24,374 nucleotides of DNA from Dimorphilus gyrociliatus (GCA_904063045.1 CAJFCJ010000166.1:1-24374); one strand, 5' to 3'; positions 10,034 through 18,639 are shown, numbered from the stretch's first letter. Notes: generated from the letters alone by a model not told the origin. A program made the numbers and translations.

Positions 10034-10931
10034 TGCTTTTGCCAATAATTTGGGGTCTCTGTTGAAGCATCTTTTAATATCACCTAGTTCTTTTGGACTC
10101 ATTAGACTGCTTAGTTTCCAAATTGGATACAGTGGCAACAGGCTTTCTTTGGTTAAGTTTCAAGGTGATTTCTGCATTCCTAGCAGCTTCATATAGTTGT
10201 GCTAGTGAATGCAATCTAGGGTGCAGGGTATTTACCAAATGTAAAATATCTGCTTGTAATCCTTTCTGTATAATTTCCATTAATTTTAGTTCCTTCAAGG
10301 TACTTTCAAAAGCTGGGTTTAATGGTCTGGGAGGAGAGAGATTTTTGATTAGTTGTTTAGCTCAATTGACAAACTGTACTATACTTTCTCCATTCATTTG
10401 CTTGAGGTTATTTAATCTTTCCTGATATTCTCTGGGATCAGGGTCAAACTCATTATGAAGAGCTTCCCAAATTCTTCCAATAGTAGGATTTCCATCCAGA
10501 GCCAATACCAAATCTCTTGCAGGTCCAGTTAAATAGTCCATAAGATTTGCTTTAATTATGTCTGGTTCTATCCATCCATATGCTTGACATGCTTGATTAA
10601 ATTCTTCTTTAAATTTAGAGCATTCCCTTGATCCATCATAAGCCCTGAGTATGGTCTGTTGAGGATGATCCCAAGCTGCTCGAAGTGTTTGAATAAGGGT
10701 CTTGATGTCTGGATTTGGATTATTCCTAGGAGGATCTTGTCCAGTATCATAAGCCATGGGCAAGGTAATATTGTTTCTCTTCATATCCTCTACCAATAAA
10801 TGGTAATCATTGAGTAATTTCTGTTGATAGTCAGTGGCTCTTCCTTCCTGGATTGTGATTCTTGGAGTTTGTGGGCTGTTTGTACTCTCTGAACTAACAT
10901 CATCTCTATCACCATTTCCTCCAGTTGCCAT
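9970..10931 (-). pseudogene. Gag of the LTR retrotransposon
   Basis: The minus-strand ATG at 10931 lies 39 nt beyond the primer-binding site. The N-terminus is Ser, Asn, Gln and Pro-rich, with TPRITIQEG. Residues about 70-190 have a capsid-type helical pattern with W at RAAWDHP, then GWIEPDIIKANLMDYLTGPA and ALHNEFDP, as in retrotransposon Gag. An in-frame TGA ends the first 189 codons. The same frame reopens at once (AKQLIKNL) and continues to another stop near 10080, where the reading shifts by one (PKELGDIKRCFN). It is then cut by the MULE terminal units. Gag would assemble particles around element RNA. The TITIQQS-type N-terminal motif recurs near 19720 and 21800, linking those fragments to related families. 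Confidence 0.8.
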
Positions 10932-10969
10932 ATCTTTAGTTTAGTAGAATAATTGAATTGAAATTGCAT

Positions 10970-10986
10970 CCTGTTGACTGCGCCAA
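10970..10986 (-). other. Primer-binding site of the LTR element
   Basis: TTGGCGCAGTCAACAGG on the minus strand, starting three bases past the LTR's terminal TACA. TGGCGCAGT-type sequences at this position are typical of Gypsy-like primer-binding sites. The matching tRNA was not determined. Confidence 0.6.
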
Positions 10987-10989
10987 GTT

Positions 10990-11597
10990 TGTACTACTTT
11001 TGCTTGGTTGATACATAAACAAGGGAATTAAGCAATACTGGTTCTAGTCGAACCTTTAAACAACAATGTTTAAATTTTAACAATTTATTCAAACTAAAAT
11101 ACTTAAGCAGCTAGCAGAATGAAGTTAAGATAATACAGGAGGGTCTCAAGAGCACCTTAGGCCAATTTGCAGAACCAATGTTGATCCAGAGGGGTACTGG
11201 TCCTGAGAAGGGTTGTCTTGTCCCAAGAAGGTTGTAGGTAGAGTTGAAATGGAGGGGAAGTCAGGTGGTTGGTTCCTCTCTGAGACTGAGGATCTAGCTG
11301 TTTATATCTGTTTTCATGAGTTGGAAGTGGCCAATCATTGGTTTGCAACGGGTGGGGCAAATACCATTTATATCATTGGTAATTGCATTAAGTTGCTTGC
11401 TAATTGCATTAAGTCAATTGTTCGTCTTCTAGAGCAATAGACTTAACAATATTAAGGTGTGGTTCTCTATTGTCTTTCATAACAGGATGTTACAAGGGTC
11501 AGTCTTTCTCAGGTACTCTTTCTATGGCCTTCCATAGAATTACTCATGGTTAATAACCTTATAAAATTTAGCGATTACTGAAAAAATATAAATTACA
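10990..11597 (-). repeat. LTR (5') of the minus-strand retrotransposon
   Basis: About 608 bp, starting TGTA and ending TACA on either strand, adjacent to the primer-binding site. On the minus strand its end contains an AATAAATTGTT polyadenylation-like stretch followed by AAAGGTTCGACTAGAACCAG. This closely matches 20590-20645 on the + strand (AAAGGTTCGAGTAGAACCAG), and CTTGTAACATCCTGTTA near 11484-11500 matches 20296-20312. The outer boundary at 11597 is inferred from the TGTA...TACA symmetry only. Confidence 0.65.
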
Positions 11598-11700
11598 GAG
11601 ATAAATGAATTAATTGAGTATCTGCAAATATATTATCTAGTTTGTAATTGTTTGTAATTAATGCACTTTTTCAATGGTTAATAAATAAATTATAATGTTG

Positions 11701-11775
11701 GAAATTTCTAATCTAATTTCTTATCATAAATCCAATAAGATCACGTGACAAAAATGTAAAAATAAATAGTCAATT
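11701..11775 (+). repeat. Left arm of a 75-bp inverted repeat around the DSL gene
   Basis: Matches 13824-13898 in reverse complement with about two mismatches and no gaps. It contains the palindromic core ATCACGTGA. It is followed directly by a CT-rich microsatellite. Nothing in it is coding. Confidence 0.9.
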
Positions 11776-11819
11776 TCTCTCTATCTGTTAGTCTGTCTCT
11801 CTCTCTCTCTCTCTCTCTC
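11774..11819. repeat. (TC)n microsatellite
   Basis: CT-rich tract ending in about 13 perfect CT units, lying between the left inverted-repeat arm and the start codon of the DSL gene, so within its 5' region. Confidence 0.9.
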
Positions 11820-11855
11820 ATCTTTATCTTGAGTATTGATTATTTCTCTGGAGGG

Positions 11856-13400
11856 ATGAAAATTTGTTGTACCTTCTACTTTGTAATAATTTCGATTATT
11901 CATGTAAATATATAAATATAATATACATAGTTAAATATAAATTCATGTTGATCAGCAATGGAGAGTTGATGGTGAAATTGTAGGTGATTTTTATGTAAAT
12001 CTATTGAAATGGAGAGGAAATGGAAGAGATTATAGTGGAGGTATTTGCGATACTGGACCATTTCTTCCTGATAGTAAGAAAATATGCGATCCTATCTTTT
12101 ATGTTTGCTTCTCCAAACTATATGAAAAGTAAGTAAAAAACATAGAATAAAGGTTCTAACCCTAACCCTAACCCTAACAGCAAAACATGCTCTCTTGGTC
12201 GCATGGTTACATTTGAAAAAAATAATTATTATACAATTACACACTTTCCTGGTCTTCAACCTTATCATATAGAGATTGACAGGGAATATCAGGCTTGTTT
12301 ACCAGTTTTCATTTAATTATTCCTCTCTTCTATCATCCTATTAACAATTTCAGGGTGGATTAATTGTTGATATAGACGTTCGCGATCACGATATCTACAG
12401 CCAACCTGATTTCATTGATACTTTCCAATTTCATTTACGAACTAGGCCAAATGGGGAAAGGAAAAAATCTTGGCTAAGGGGAAAATATTTTCACAATTCA
12501 AGAAGTGTCTTTAATTTAGAATTTTGGGCAAAATGCCGAACAAATTATTATGGCGAAGATTGCTCTCTTTCAAATATTTCAGCATCGACTAAGGCAAAGT
12601 CAACTAGGCCTATCCCTATTCATAAAATAACTTCAACTAGGCTTAAACCTATCTTTAACATAGCTTCAACTAGGCCTAAACCTATCAGTAAATTAGCTTC
12701 AACCATGCCAAACACTATCTTTAACCTAGCTTCAACTAGGCCTATCCATAACATAGCTTCAACTAGGCCTAACCCTATCCATAAAATAGCTTCAACTAGG
12801 CCTAAACCTATCAGTAAATTAGCTTCAACTAGGCCTAACCCTATCCATAAAATAGCTTCAACTAGGCCTAAACCTATCAGTAAATTAGCTTCAACCATGC
12901 CAAACGCTGTCTTTAACCTAGCTTCAACTAGGCCAAACCCTAATCAAAATTCAACAACATTAACTAAGCTAAATCCAAAAAGTAACCTACCTAACCCTAA
13001 CCCTAACCCCAACCATAACCATATCCCTGGGTATATTCCACTGTTGGCTTCTATATTGGTTCTAGCTTTTCTGTCCTTTGCTATGAGCCTCATTATTTAT
13101 CTTTATCGAGAACGAAAAAAGTCAAGAGGAGGAGAACAAATACAAAATCAAATGTATTTCAATCAACAATGCCTCAATACCAATTCGGATAAATTTTGTA
13201 ATGTAGATGGAGCCAGTAGTAAAATTTTTGATTTAAATTCATCTAAACATTCAGAAAATGTTGTGTTTAATAATCTCTACACAGATTTGGAAATTGAAGA
13301 TCCAAACGTCTATGAAGTTTTACCAACCTATACCAATATGGAATTTGAAATGAATAGAAATCCTCCAAACTCTAAACATTATCAAATACCTAAACTTTAA
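11856..13400 (+). CDS. Notch-ligand-like membrane protein with MNNL and half a DSL domain
   Basis: Four exons (11856-11903, 11956-12128, 12181-12292, 12354-13400) join in frame to 459 residues. Exon 1 encodes a hydrophobic signal peptide (MKICCTFYFVIISIIH). Exons 2-4 encode an MNNL/C2-like region: WRVDGEIVGDFYVNLLKW, NGRDYSGGICD, DPIFYVCFSKLYE, FPGLQPY, then DVRDHD and DFIDTFQF. The DSL start, FWAKCRTNYYGEDCS, has the W, C, NYYG and C of Delta/Serrate ligands. The protein then departs from the family: the rest of DSL and all EGF repeats are absent, replaced by an 11-residue-repeat stalk (ASTRPKPISKL type). A transmembrane segment (about 338-361), RERKK stop-transfer and a ~95-residue tail follow. 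The likely role is cell-surface signalling, perhaps modulation of Notch. Introns 1-2 are GT-AG; intron 3 needs a GC donor. Confidence 0.85.
12156..12178. repeat. Telomere-like repeat inside DSL intron 2
   Basis: Nearly four CCCTAA units fill the 3' half of the 52-nt second intron (12129-12180). They replace a usual pyrimidine tract and end directly at the CAG acceptor. Confidence 0.85.
12597..12945 (+). repeat. Coding tandem repeat, 33-nt unit, of the DSL-like protein stalk
   Basis: About ten units of an 11-residue motif, ASTRPKPISKL / ASTRPNPIHKI / ASTMPNTIFNL. Alternating unit types form a higher-order 66-nt repeat, with one contracted unit (ASTRPIHNI). At the DNA level the units contain GGCCTAACCCTAT, close to the telomere-like motif. 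The stalk is Ser, Thr, Pro and basic-residue rich, so it is probably extended and possibly O-glycosylated. Confidence 0.9.
12989..13010 (+). repeat. Telomere-like repeat translated as Asn-Pro
   Basis: CCTAACCCTAACCCTAACCC-type sequence read in frame as alternating Asn-Pro, just before the transmembrane segment of the DSL-like protein. Confidence 0.85.
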
Positions 13401-13823
13401 AGCAAGAACAATCAATTCTCCCAATGAAGATTATCCACTGTAACGCTTGTGAGGAGAGAATTTCTCATACACACTAGAGACATCTATCATCTATTTTTTA
13501 ATGTATAGCTGGAATGAAAGATAATATATTACTTATTATTTGTTTGTAAAATCTCTTAGAAAGTGTGTCCTTGACATTGAAAATTTTAAAATAGAGAATC
13601 TTCTTCTAAATGTAACTGAATATTTTTTTTTATGTCAAGTATTGTAAATCTATAATCTTTTGTTTTCCTTGAAAGGTCAGGGTATGATAATAGGTTATTC
13701 AATCAATATTTGCAGTGGCGCGCCATATGTTGCTTTGCAGTATACTCTTCTCCTCCTAACTTACTTAATTACTACTTTGTAGTTAATTAAAAAAGTCTTA
13801 TAAAAGAAGAGAAATAATCAGGC

Positions 13824-13898
13824 AATTGACTATTTATTTTTACATTTTTGTCACGTGATCTTATTGGATTTACAATAAGAAATTAGATTAGAAATTTC
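13824..13898 (-). repeat. Right arm of the 75-bp inverted repeat
   Basis: Reverse complement of 11701-11775. It lies about 420 bp after the DSL stop codon. It is followed by a GA-rich microsatellite on its outer side, whereas the left arm has the CT tract on its inner side, so the microsatellites are not mirror images about the gene. Confidence 0.9.
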
Positions 13899-13900
13899 TT

Positions 13901-13950
13901 AAGAAAGAAAGAGAGGGAGAGAGAGAGAGAGAGAGGGAGAAAGAGAGGAA
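13901..13950. repeat. (GA)n microsatellite
   Basis: GA-rich tract of about 50 bp with few interruptions, directly outside the right inverted-repeat arm. Confidence 0.9.
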
Positions 13951-14283
13951 ACTGTATATGTAAATTTTCTTCTTACCTACCAGTTTATACTTAAACTTAT
14001 ACCATGTACTACATAGTTTTCTCCAAACACTTACAGAATTTTCAATAATATTTACAAATATTTTTTCAACAGGAAATAATTAATTATATCTTTTTAATTG
14101 TACTTAACCTGATATTATTATGCCAATCATAAATTTTTTTTACAGAAATCAATTATCTTTCACAGTTATTGTGATAGACTTTATTACATTTTCTTTATAC
14201 AATTCATTACCAATAATATTATTTTTTCAGTTGGAAATATGTTTTTGATATAACGAATGTATTGCCAACAGCCAATAACTTTT

Positions 14284-15020
14284 TCTGACAATGATTTTGG
14301 TTCAAATTTGATCAAAATCGGCCCAGTAGTTGCTGAGATCTAGTTTTTTCTATGAACGCTATATATAAACACTGTATAACCTTATATATAACAAAAATAT
14401 TCGTCAGAAAAAAACTTTTTTTCTTAATATTCAAGTTAGAGCTTTGAAATTCAGTATAGATAGTAATTTGGGTATGCCGATTCCAAATCCGTTTACAGAA
14501 ATCAATTATCTCTCACCATTTCCGAGCGACAGTGATTCAAAGTTTAGTATGAACCCTTTTTTTTTAAAAACAAAAATTTTTTTTTTCAAGTTTAGCAATA
14601 TATTAAAAAAAAATGTACCACAGAGGTGTCTGTTAAGTAGTTTAAATCTTACGAACTCAATGTTATTTGGTCACTCTGTCTGCTATAGAACACAACAAAA
14701 TGTAAGTAAATTTGTTAATTTACCCCATTTAATTTCATTGTTTGTAATTAATTTTTGTAAGTTTGTATCTATAAAAATATATAGATTATTGTCTATTGCT
14801 TTTTAATAATTCTTAACAATTATTTCCCTTTCAATTATTGATAATTTCTATCAAGAGTGATAAGTTACTTTTGGACAGTATATCAAATATCAGCCTATAT
14901 TTTATTTTCGTCACAAAAATTTTAATTCCGTTAATAATTAAGATAGAGATTTGAAATTTGGTATATACACTAATATTATGACACCGATTTTAAATCTTTT
15001 TACAGATTTCAATTATCTGC
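14284..15020 (+). repeat. ~355-bp dispersed/tandem repeat family, left block
   Basis: Diverged units sharing ordered landmarks: TTCAAATTTGATCAAAATCG with GCCCAGTAGTTGCTGAGAT (14300-14340), ATTCGTCAGA (14399), then AGAGCTTTGAAATTC leading to TTTACAGAAATCAATTATCT (14438-14512). A second partial unit carries the later landmarks at about 14905-15020. The 120-codon open frame at 14444-14806 is low-complexity and follows the repeat, so I do not call it a gene. Confidence 0.75.
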
Positions 15021-15189
15021 TATGGTTCCAAAGTTATGGCAACGTAAAATTTTTTGCCAATCTACTCAACATAGGTGGTATATAATAACATTCGTCAGAT
15101 AAAAAACTAATTTATTTAGAAAGTTTGTACATAGATTAATTTCCATACGCCAAAAACAAATCTATTTACAAAATTTCATTATATATTTA

Positions 15190-16426
15190 TTGTTTAAAAA
15201 TGCTTATTTTTTGTTGCTTTTTGTTCAATATGTTGAGAGTGTTTTTTCCTTTTCTCAGCTACTGAATATGACTTTTCAAAGATATCCCCATCCAGAAAAA
15301 ATTAACCCAACATTTACAAGTTTTACTTATAATAGTCTCTTGATACAAATCAAGCATATTCTATTAATTGTTTTTAATTCAATGAACAATAATTTTGGAA
15401 AATCTTTTGAGACTCTTTTCAATAGTCATATTTTGAGTTATCCATTACTTGGAAATTTAAAAATTTATGAACACAAAAAGCTATATAACAGAATCAAACT
15501 TCACTTTGAGGAATTTCAAGAGAATGTCAATACTGAGATCAAGAATTATTACAAAGAACAAATTGACTTAAATCAATTTTTTTATTTAAAACCTCTTCTT
15601 AAAACTCCTGCAAGTTGTTGACAAGTGGAGAATTCCTTACCATATGTCATTTATCAAGTACTAAAGAGTAAACCCAATTGTATGGAGGGTGCTGAAATAT
15701 TTAATGATGTAATTGCTGAAATCAAAGAAATGTATTTTGATCAACTTGTTGAACCAGAAGTAAATGAACAACTCAATTCAACATTGATAATTGATAATCA
15801 AAACCAGAATGAAACAAGCCATTTTGCACCCACATCAACTTCATCACCAATACCAATATCAAATTGAAATGAAAATGATAATGAAAATTGTAAAAAAATT
15901 AAAGATGCTAATGAAAGGTATTTTAATTTGGAAAACAACAATCATTTAGCAATTAGGTCCAAAAAGGAAACAAAGAAAAATTTTAAAAACATTTTGCCCC
16001 ACAATGGATTTTTGTACAGAAACTGTAATTATATCAGACTATTTTACTGACATTAAAGTTCCAGATTTTAAAAAATTTTTCAAAAAATAATATTAAAAAT
16101 GTTCAATTATTATTATTCAAAAAGTTATCATTCAATACTTTTCCACATTTGCTGGTTGAGTGGCCTTTAAAGGATAAAAAAATTATTGTGATTTTGAAAG
16201 AATATCCAAAGAAACTCAAATTTGAAATTGTTGACTTTTTAAAGTGAAAACCTAATATGCCAAAGGATATCTACTTTTTAAAAAAATATTTTCCAAGTAG
16301 GATAGAAAATAATTTGGGTTGGAGTGGCTTTCATTTAATTGATTTTGACCCAAACAAATATAAAAAAGAGCAGACAATGTTTCTTAAATTTATAAAATAT
16401 GTTTTTTTGGAAAAGAAATTGGTTTA
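15190..16426 (+). pseudogene. Decayed helical-linker-SGNH-like ORF, related to the PLE ORF1
   Basis: Coding-like sequence in three stages. 15190-15621 is helical (LNMTFQRYPHPEKINPTF, FEEFQENVNTEIKNYY). 15625-15886 continues in the same frame past a TGA into a Glu, Asn and Ser/Thr linker ending at another TGA. 15886-16426 continues with one frameshift near 16087 and an in-frame TGA near 16246. The last part reads VIISDYFTDI, LLVEWPLKDKKIIVILKEY, then GWSGFHLIDFDPNKYKKEQ. The SD of the first and the GFHL of the last sit where SGNH blocks I and V would be. The helix-linker-SGNH order matches 13-2473, but no RT follows. It lies between two blocks of the 355-bp repeat. Confidence 0.5.
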
Positions 16427-16646
16427 GAAACAATATTTTCTATTTCATTTTTATTTGTATATATGTTTTTAACTTTTATATTCAGTTTTCTCTTTTTCTT
16501 GTACTTTTTTTCTATATATATATATCTTTGTGTATTTCAACTTTTGTAGTTTTTTCTACCTTTTTCTAATAAATTTTAGTTTTCAATTTTAAACAACCGT
16601 CTTACATATTTTCTTATTTATTCTTTTATAAAGTTTATAAACATCT

Positions 16647-17235
16647 TCTGACAATAATTTTGCTTCAAATTTGATCAAAATCGGCCTAGTAGTTGCTGAG
16701 ATATGGATTCTTTTGAATGTTGTACTGTAACACTATTACAGGCTAATATAAAGAAGAAAATATTCGTCACAAAAAACCTAAATTTATTATTAATAATCAC
16801 AGAGCTTTCAAATTTTGTACATAGACTAATATCGATATGCTAATTTCAAATCTCTTTACAGAATTCAACTATCTCTCATAATTTTTGAGTTGTGGTGCGT
16901 TAAAGTTTAATGCATTTTCCATATATAATTTATAGTATATAATATTATTTTTTAAATAGGATATATTGAATTAATAGAACGAATATATTTCTAATTGGTA
17001 ATATTTTATTCTGACAATAATTTACTTCAAATTTGATTAAAATTGGTCCAGTAGTTGCTAAGATATGCATTCCTATGAATGTTATATATAAACTCTGTTT
17101 TTAACATTGAAATATTCATCATCAAAAACTAAACTTCTTACTAATAATCACAGAGTATTCAAATTTTGTACATAGACTAATATTGATATGCCAATTTCAA
17201 ATCTTTTTACAGATTTTAATTATCTCTTATAGTTT
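16647..17235 (+). repeat. ~355-bp repeat family, right block, two tandem units
   Basis: Two units in direct tandem. The CTGACAATAATTT landmark recurs at 16647 and 17010 (363 bp). The TCAAATTTTGTACATAGACT landmark recurs after 351 bp (near 16808 and 17158). Each unit carries the same order of landmarks as the left block. Confidence 0.85.
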
Positions 17236-17389
17236 TTGAGTTATGGTGCGTTAAAAAATAATACATTTTCTTATATAATTCATTATAATAATTAATATTT
17301 TTTAAATGACATATACTTAATTAATGTATGAAATTGTTTTAAACTTTGATTTTGGTGTGTTTTTTCTTTGACTGCTAACTTTCTACTAC

Positions 17390-17520
17390 CTAGAGTTGAA
17401 AGTACATTTAGGATTGCAAAATTCCAATTCATAGACTTCATATTCAAAGAATATAAAAAAGAACAAACTTGTCTCTTGAAACTTCTGAAGCAGTTTTTGA
17501 AACAATTATATAGACTTTAT
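17390..17520 (+). pseudogene. C-terminal remnant of a further SGNH-like ORF
   Basis: Within an open frame starting 17368, FIDFIFKEYKKEQT aligns with HLIDFDPNKYKKEQT of the 15190-16426 ORF, and the nucleotide similarity continues a little into the 3' flank. It is a short relic preceded by the tandem repeat. The rest of the open frame (to 17673) is AT-rich sequence and translated telomere-like repeat, and is not a gene. Confidence 0.45.
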
Positions 17521-17610
17521 CATTATTTTTCATTTCATATGTTTTTAATTCTAGATTATAGAGATTTATTTGTTTTTTCATTTTTATATACCTTTTTCTT
17601 TTTAAATAAA

Positions 17611-18580
17611 AGGGTTAGGTTAGGGTTAGGTCTTGGGGTTAGGTTAGGGTTTAGGGTTAGGTCTTGGGGTTAGGGATTAGCACAATCAGTACAGACTGGT
17701 AATCCCAAAAGTGCACACACACTTATAACCAAGCTTTGGCTAAGGGTTGGTGTAGCTATTGAGGAGTTGCTATCTTGAGTAGCAATTCCCCAGCCTAAGC
17801 TGTAACTGTATCTCCAACAAAACCACTTACAAATTCTCCACAAGGGTGAAGAGAACCTGTATTTAGCAACTAAAACAATGTCACCAGATTAAAACTCACA
17901 ATATTTCGGAGGTATTCCTCCTTTATCAAGTGAGAGGGGAAAAGTGGCTGGTTAGATTGCCACCAGACTGATCTCTGAGAGGCTTACTATACCTTAGGGT
18001 AGGTACTGGTTCAATCCCACACTTTTTTCACTACAAATCACCTACTTGGTGGTCAGAAAAGCAAGTCGACCACTGACGAAAGTTGAAATTTCAACTTGCT
18101 CCGATTGTTATGAAATTTTACACAGTGCTAGATCTAATTGAACTGAGCAACTGTGCAAAATTGAAAGAAATCGGCCCAGCTGTTGCGGAGCTATGGAGCT
18201 TTGAAGTTAACGGTGGTAGGTGAGGATGGCTGACTGGCAGCCTTAGACTCTATTACCAGTATCTCGACCCTACGTTCTATAGTAATTAGAGGGTAACCTT
18301 TCAAAATCGCAGGTATAACAATCAGGTAAGTCACTTTTCATAAAATGTAACAGAAGAAGACCTAGATTCAATTCTATGTTCCTTCCTCTCTGTACATATA
18401 TGGCCAATCCTATTTGCATGGGGCAGTCCAGAGCCCTATTCATTACCTCACCATGAAATATAACTGAATCTAAGATAAGGGGTGATTTCACCTCCAGTTT
18501 GGACTTAGAATATTTTTGAAAAATTTATCGACTTTTTTCAGTCGAAATTTTTCTAAGTCCAAAACCTAACACTGTGTTAG
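17611..18580 (+). repeat. ~950-bp TTAGGG-ended repeat, copy 2
   Basis: Inverted homologue of 6056-7006. It begins with TTAGG/TTAGGG units interspersed with TTAGGTCTTGGGG (17611-17676) and ends with CCTAACACTGTGTTAG (18565-18580). It has the same tRNA-like promoter, palindromes and hairpins. The spacing between copies (about 11 kb) encloses the MULE/LTR nest, the DSL gene and the 355-bp repeat blocks, so the two copies could pair or recombine to invert that segment. Confidence 0.85.
17936..18027 (+). other. tRNA-like Pol III promoter in repeat copy 2
   Basis: A-box-like TGGCTGGTTAGATTGCC at 17945-17961 and B box GGTTCAATCCC at 18008-18018, followed by a T-run. The same relic as in copy 1, with a small number of substitutions. 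Confidence 0.6.
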
Positions 18581-18635
18581 GCTGGACTTAGAATATTTTC
18601 GGAAAATATTTTTTCCAAAATCTTTCTAAGTACCC
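18495..18635. repeat. Tandem long hairpins at the end of repeat copy 2
   Basis: TTTGGACTTAGAA near 18500 pairs with TTCTAAGTCCAAA near 18551, giving a 13-bp stem. A second, diverged hairpin of the same type (GGACTTAGAA ... TTTCTAAGT) follows at 18584-18633, beyond the region shared with copy 1. Confidence 0.7.
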
Positions 18636-18639
18636 AGGC

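Larger units (their letters stand above)
7006..11597 (-). mobile_element. LTR retrotransposon remnant, minus strand, with nested MULE
   Basis: Read on the minus strand: an LTR (11597-10990), a primer-binding site, gag from 10931, a MULE insertion at 9959-7496, then the retropepsin frame 7495-7006, cut off by the TTAGGG-ended repeat. No reverse transcriptase, integrase or second LTR is present, so the element is 3'-truncated. The primer-binding site, the gag layout and the DSGSD protease suggest a Gypsy/Ty3-type element. Nesting order: LTR element first, MULE later; the 950-bp repeat joined at the protease end at an unknown time. Confidence 0.8.
13401..14283. other. No gene seen
   Basis: AT-rich non-coding DNA after the DSL stop codon. 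It includes the right inverted-repeat arm and a GA microsatellite (listed separately). No clear AATAAA polyadenylation signal, RNA gene or ORF of note. Confidence 0.6.

Noticed and set aside
9862-10196. ORFs over the MULE right end, including a minus frame read through TIR units
   Set aside because: The repeated segments in these proteins are translations of the tandem TIR-like units.
10093-10425. 110-codon + strand ORF
   Set aside because: Antisense of the gag frame, which has family motifs on the minus strand.
11157-11440. ORFs on both strands within the LTR
   Set aside because: They lie inside the LTR, overlap each other and have no recognised domain.
12620-12898. Minus-strand ORF with perfect-looking repeats of VEANLLIGLGL type
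   Set aside because: It is the antisense shadow of the 33-nt coding repeat in the DSL-like gene, whose + frame carries the domains and splice junctions.
12597-12945. CRISPR-like array
   Set aside because: The repeats are contiguous and coding, with no spacers, and the genome is eukaryotic.
14444-14806. 120-codon + strand ORF as a gene
   Set aside because: It overlaps the 355-bp repeat unit, is Phe, Leu and Asn-rich from AT-rich DNA, and the other units do not preserve the frame.
17368-17673. 101-codon + strand ORF as a gene
   Set aside because: Its end is translated TTAGGG-type repeat and its middle is AT-rich sequence. Only a short segment resembles the SGNH-like ORF and is listed as a remnant.
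18270-18491. Minus-strand ORF in repeat copy 2
   Set aside because: The corresponding frame in repeat copy 1 is broken and no protein motif is present.
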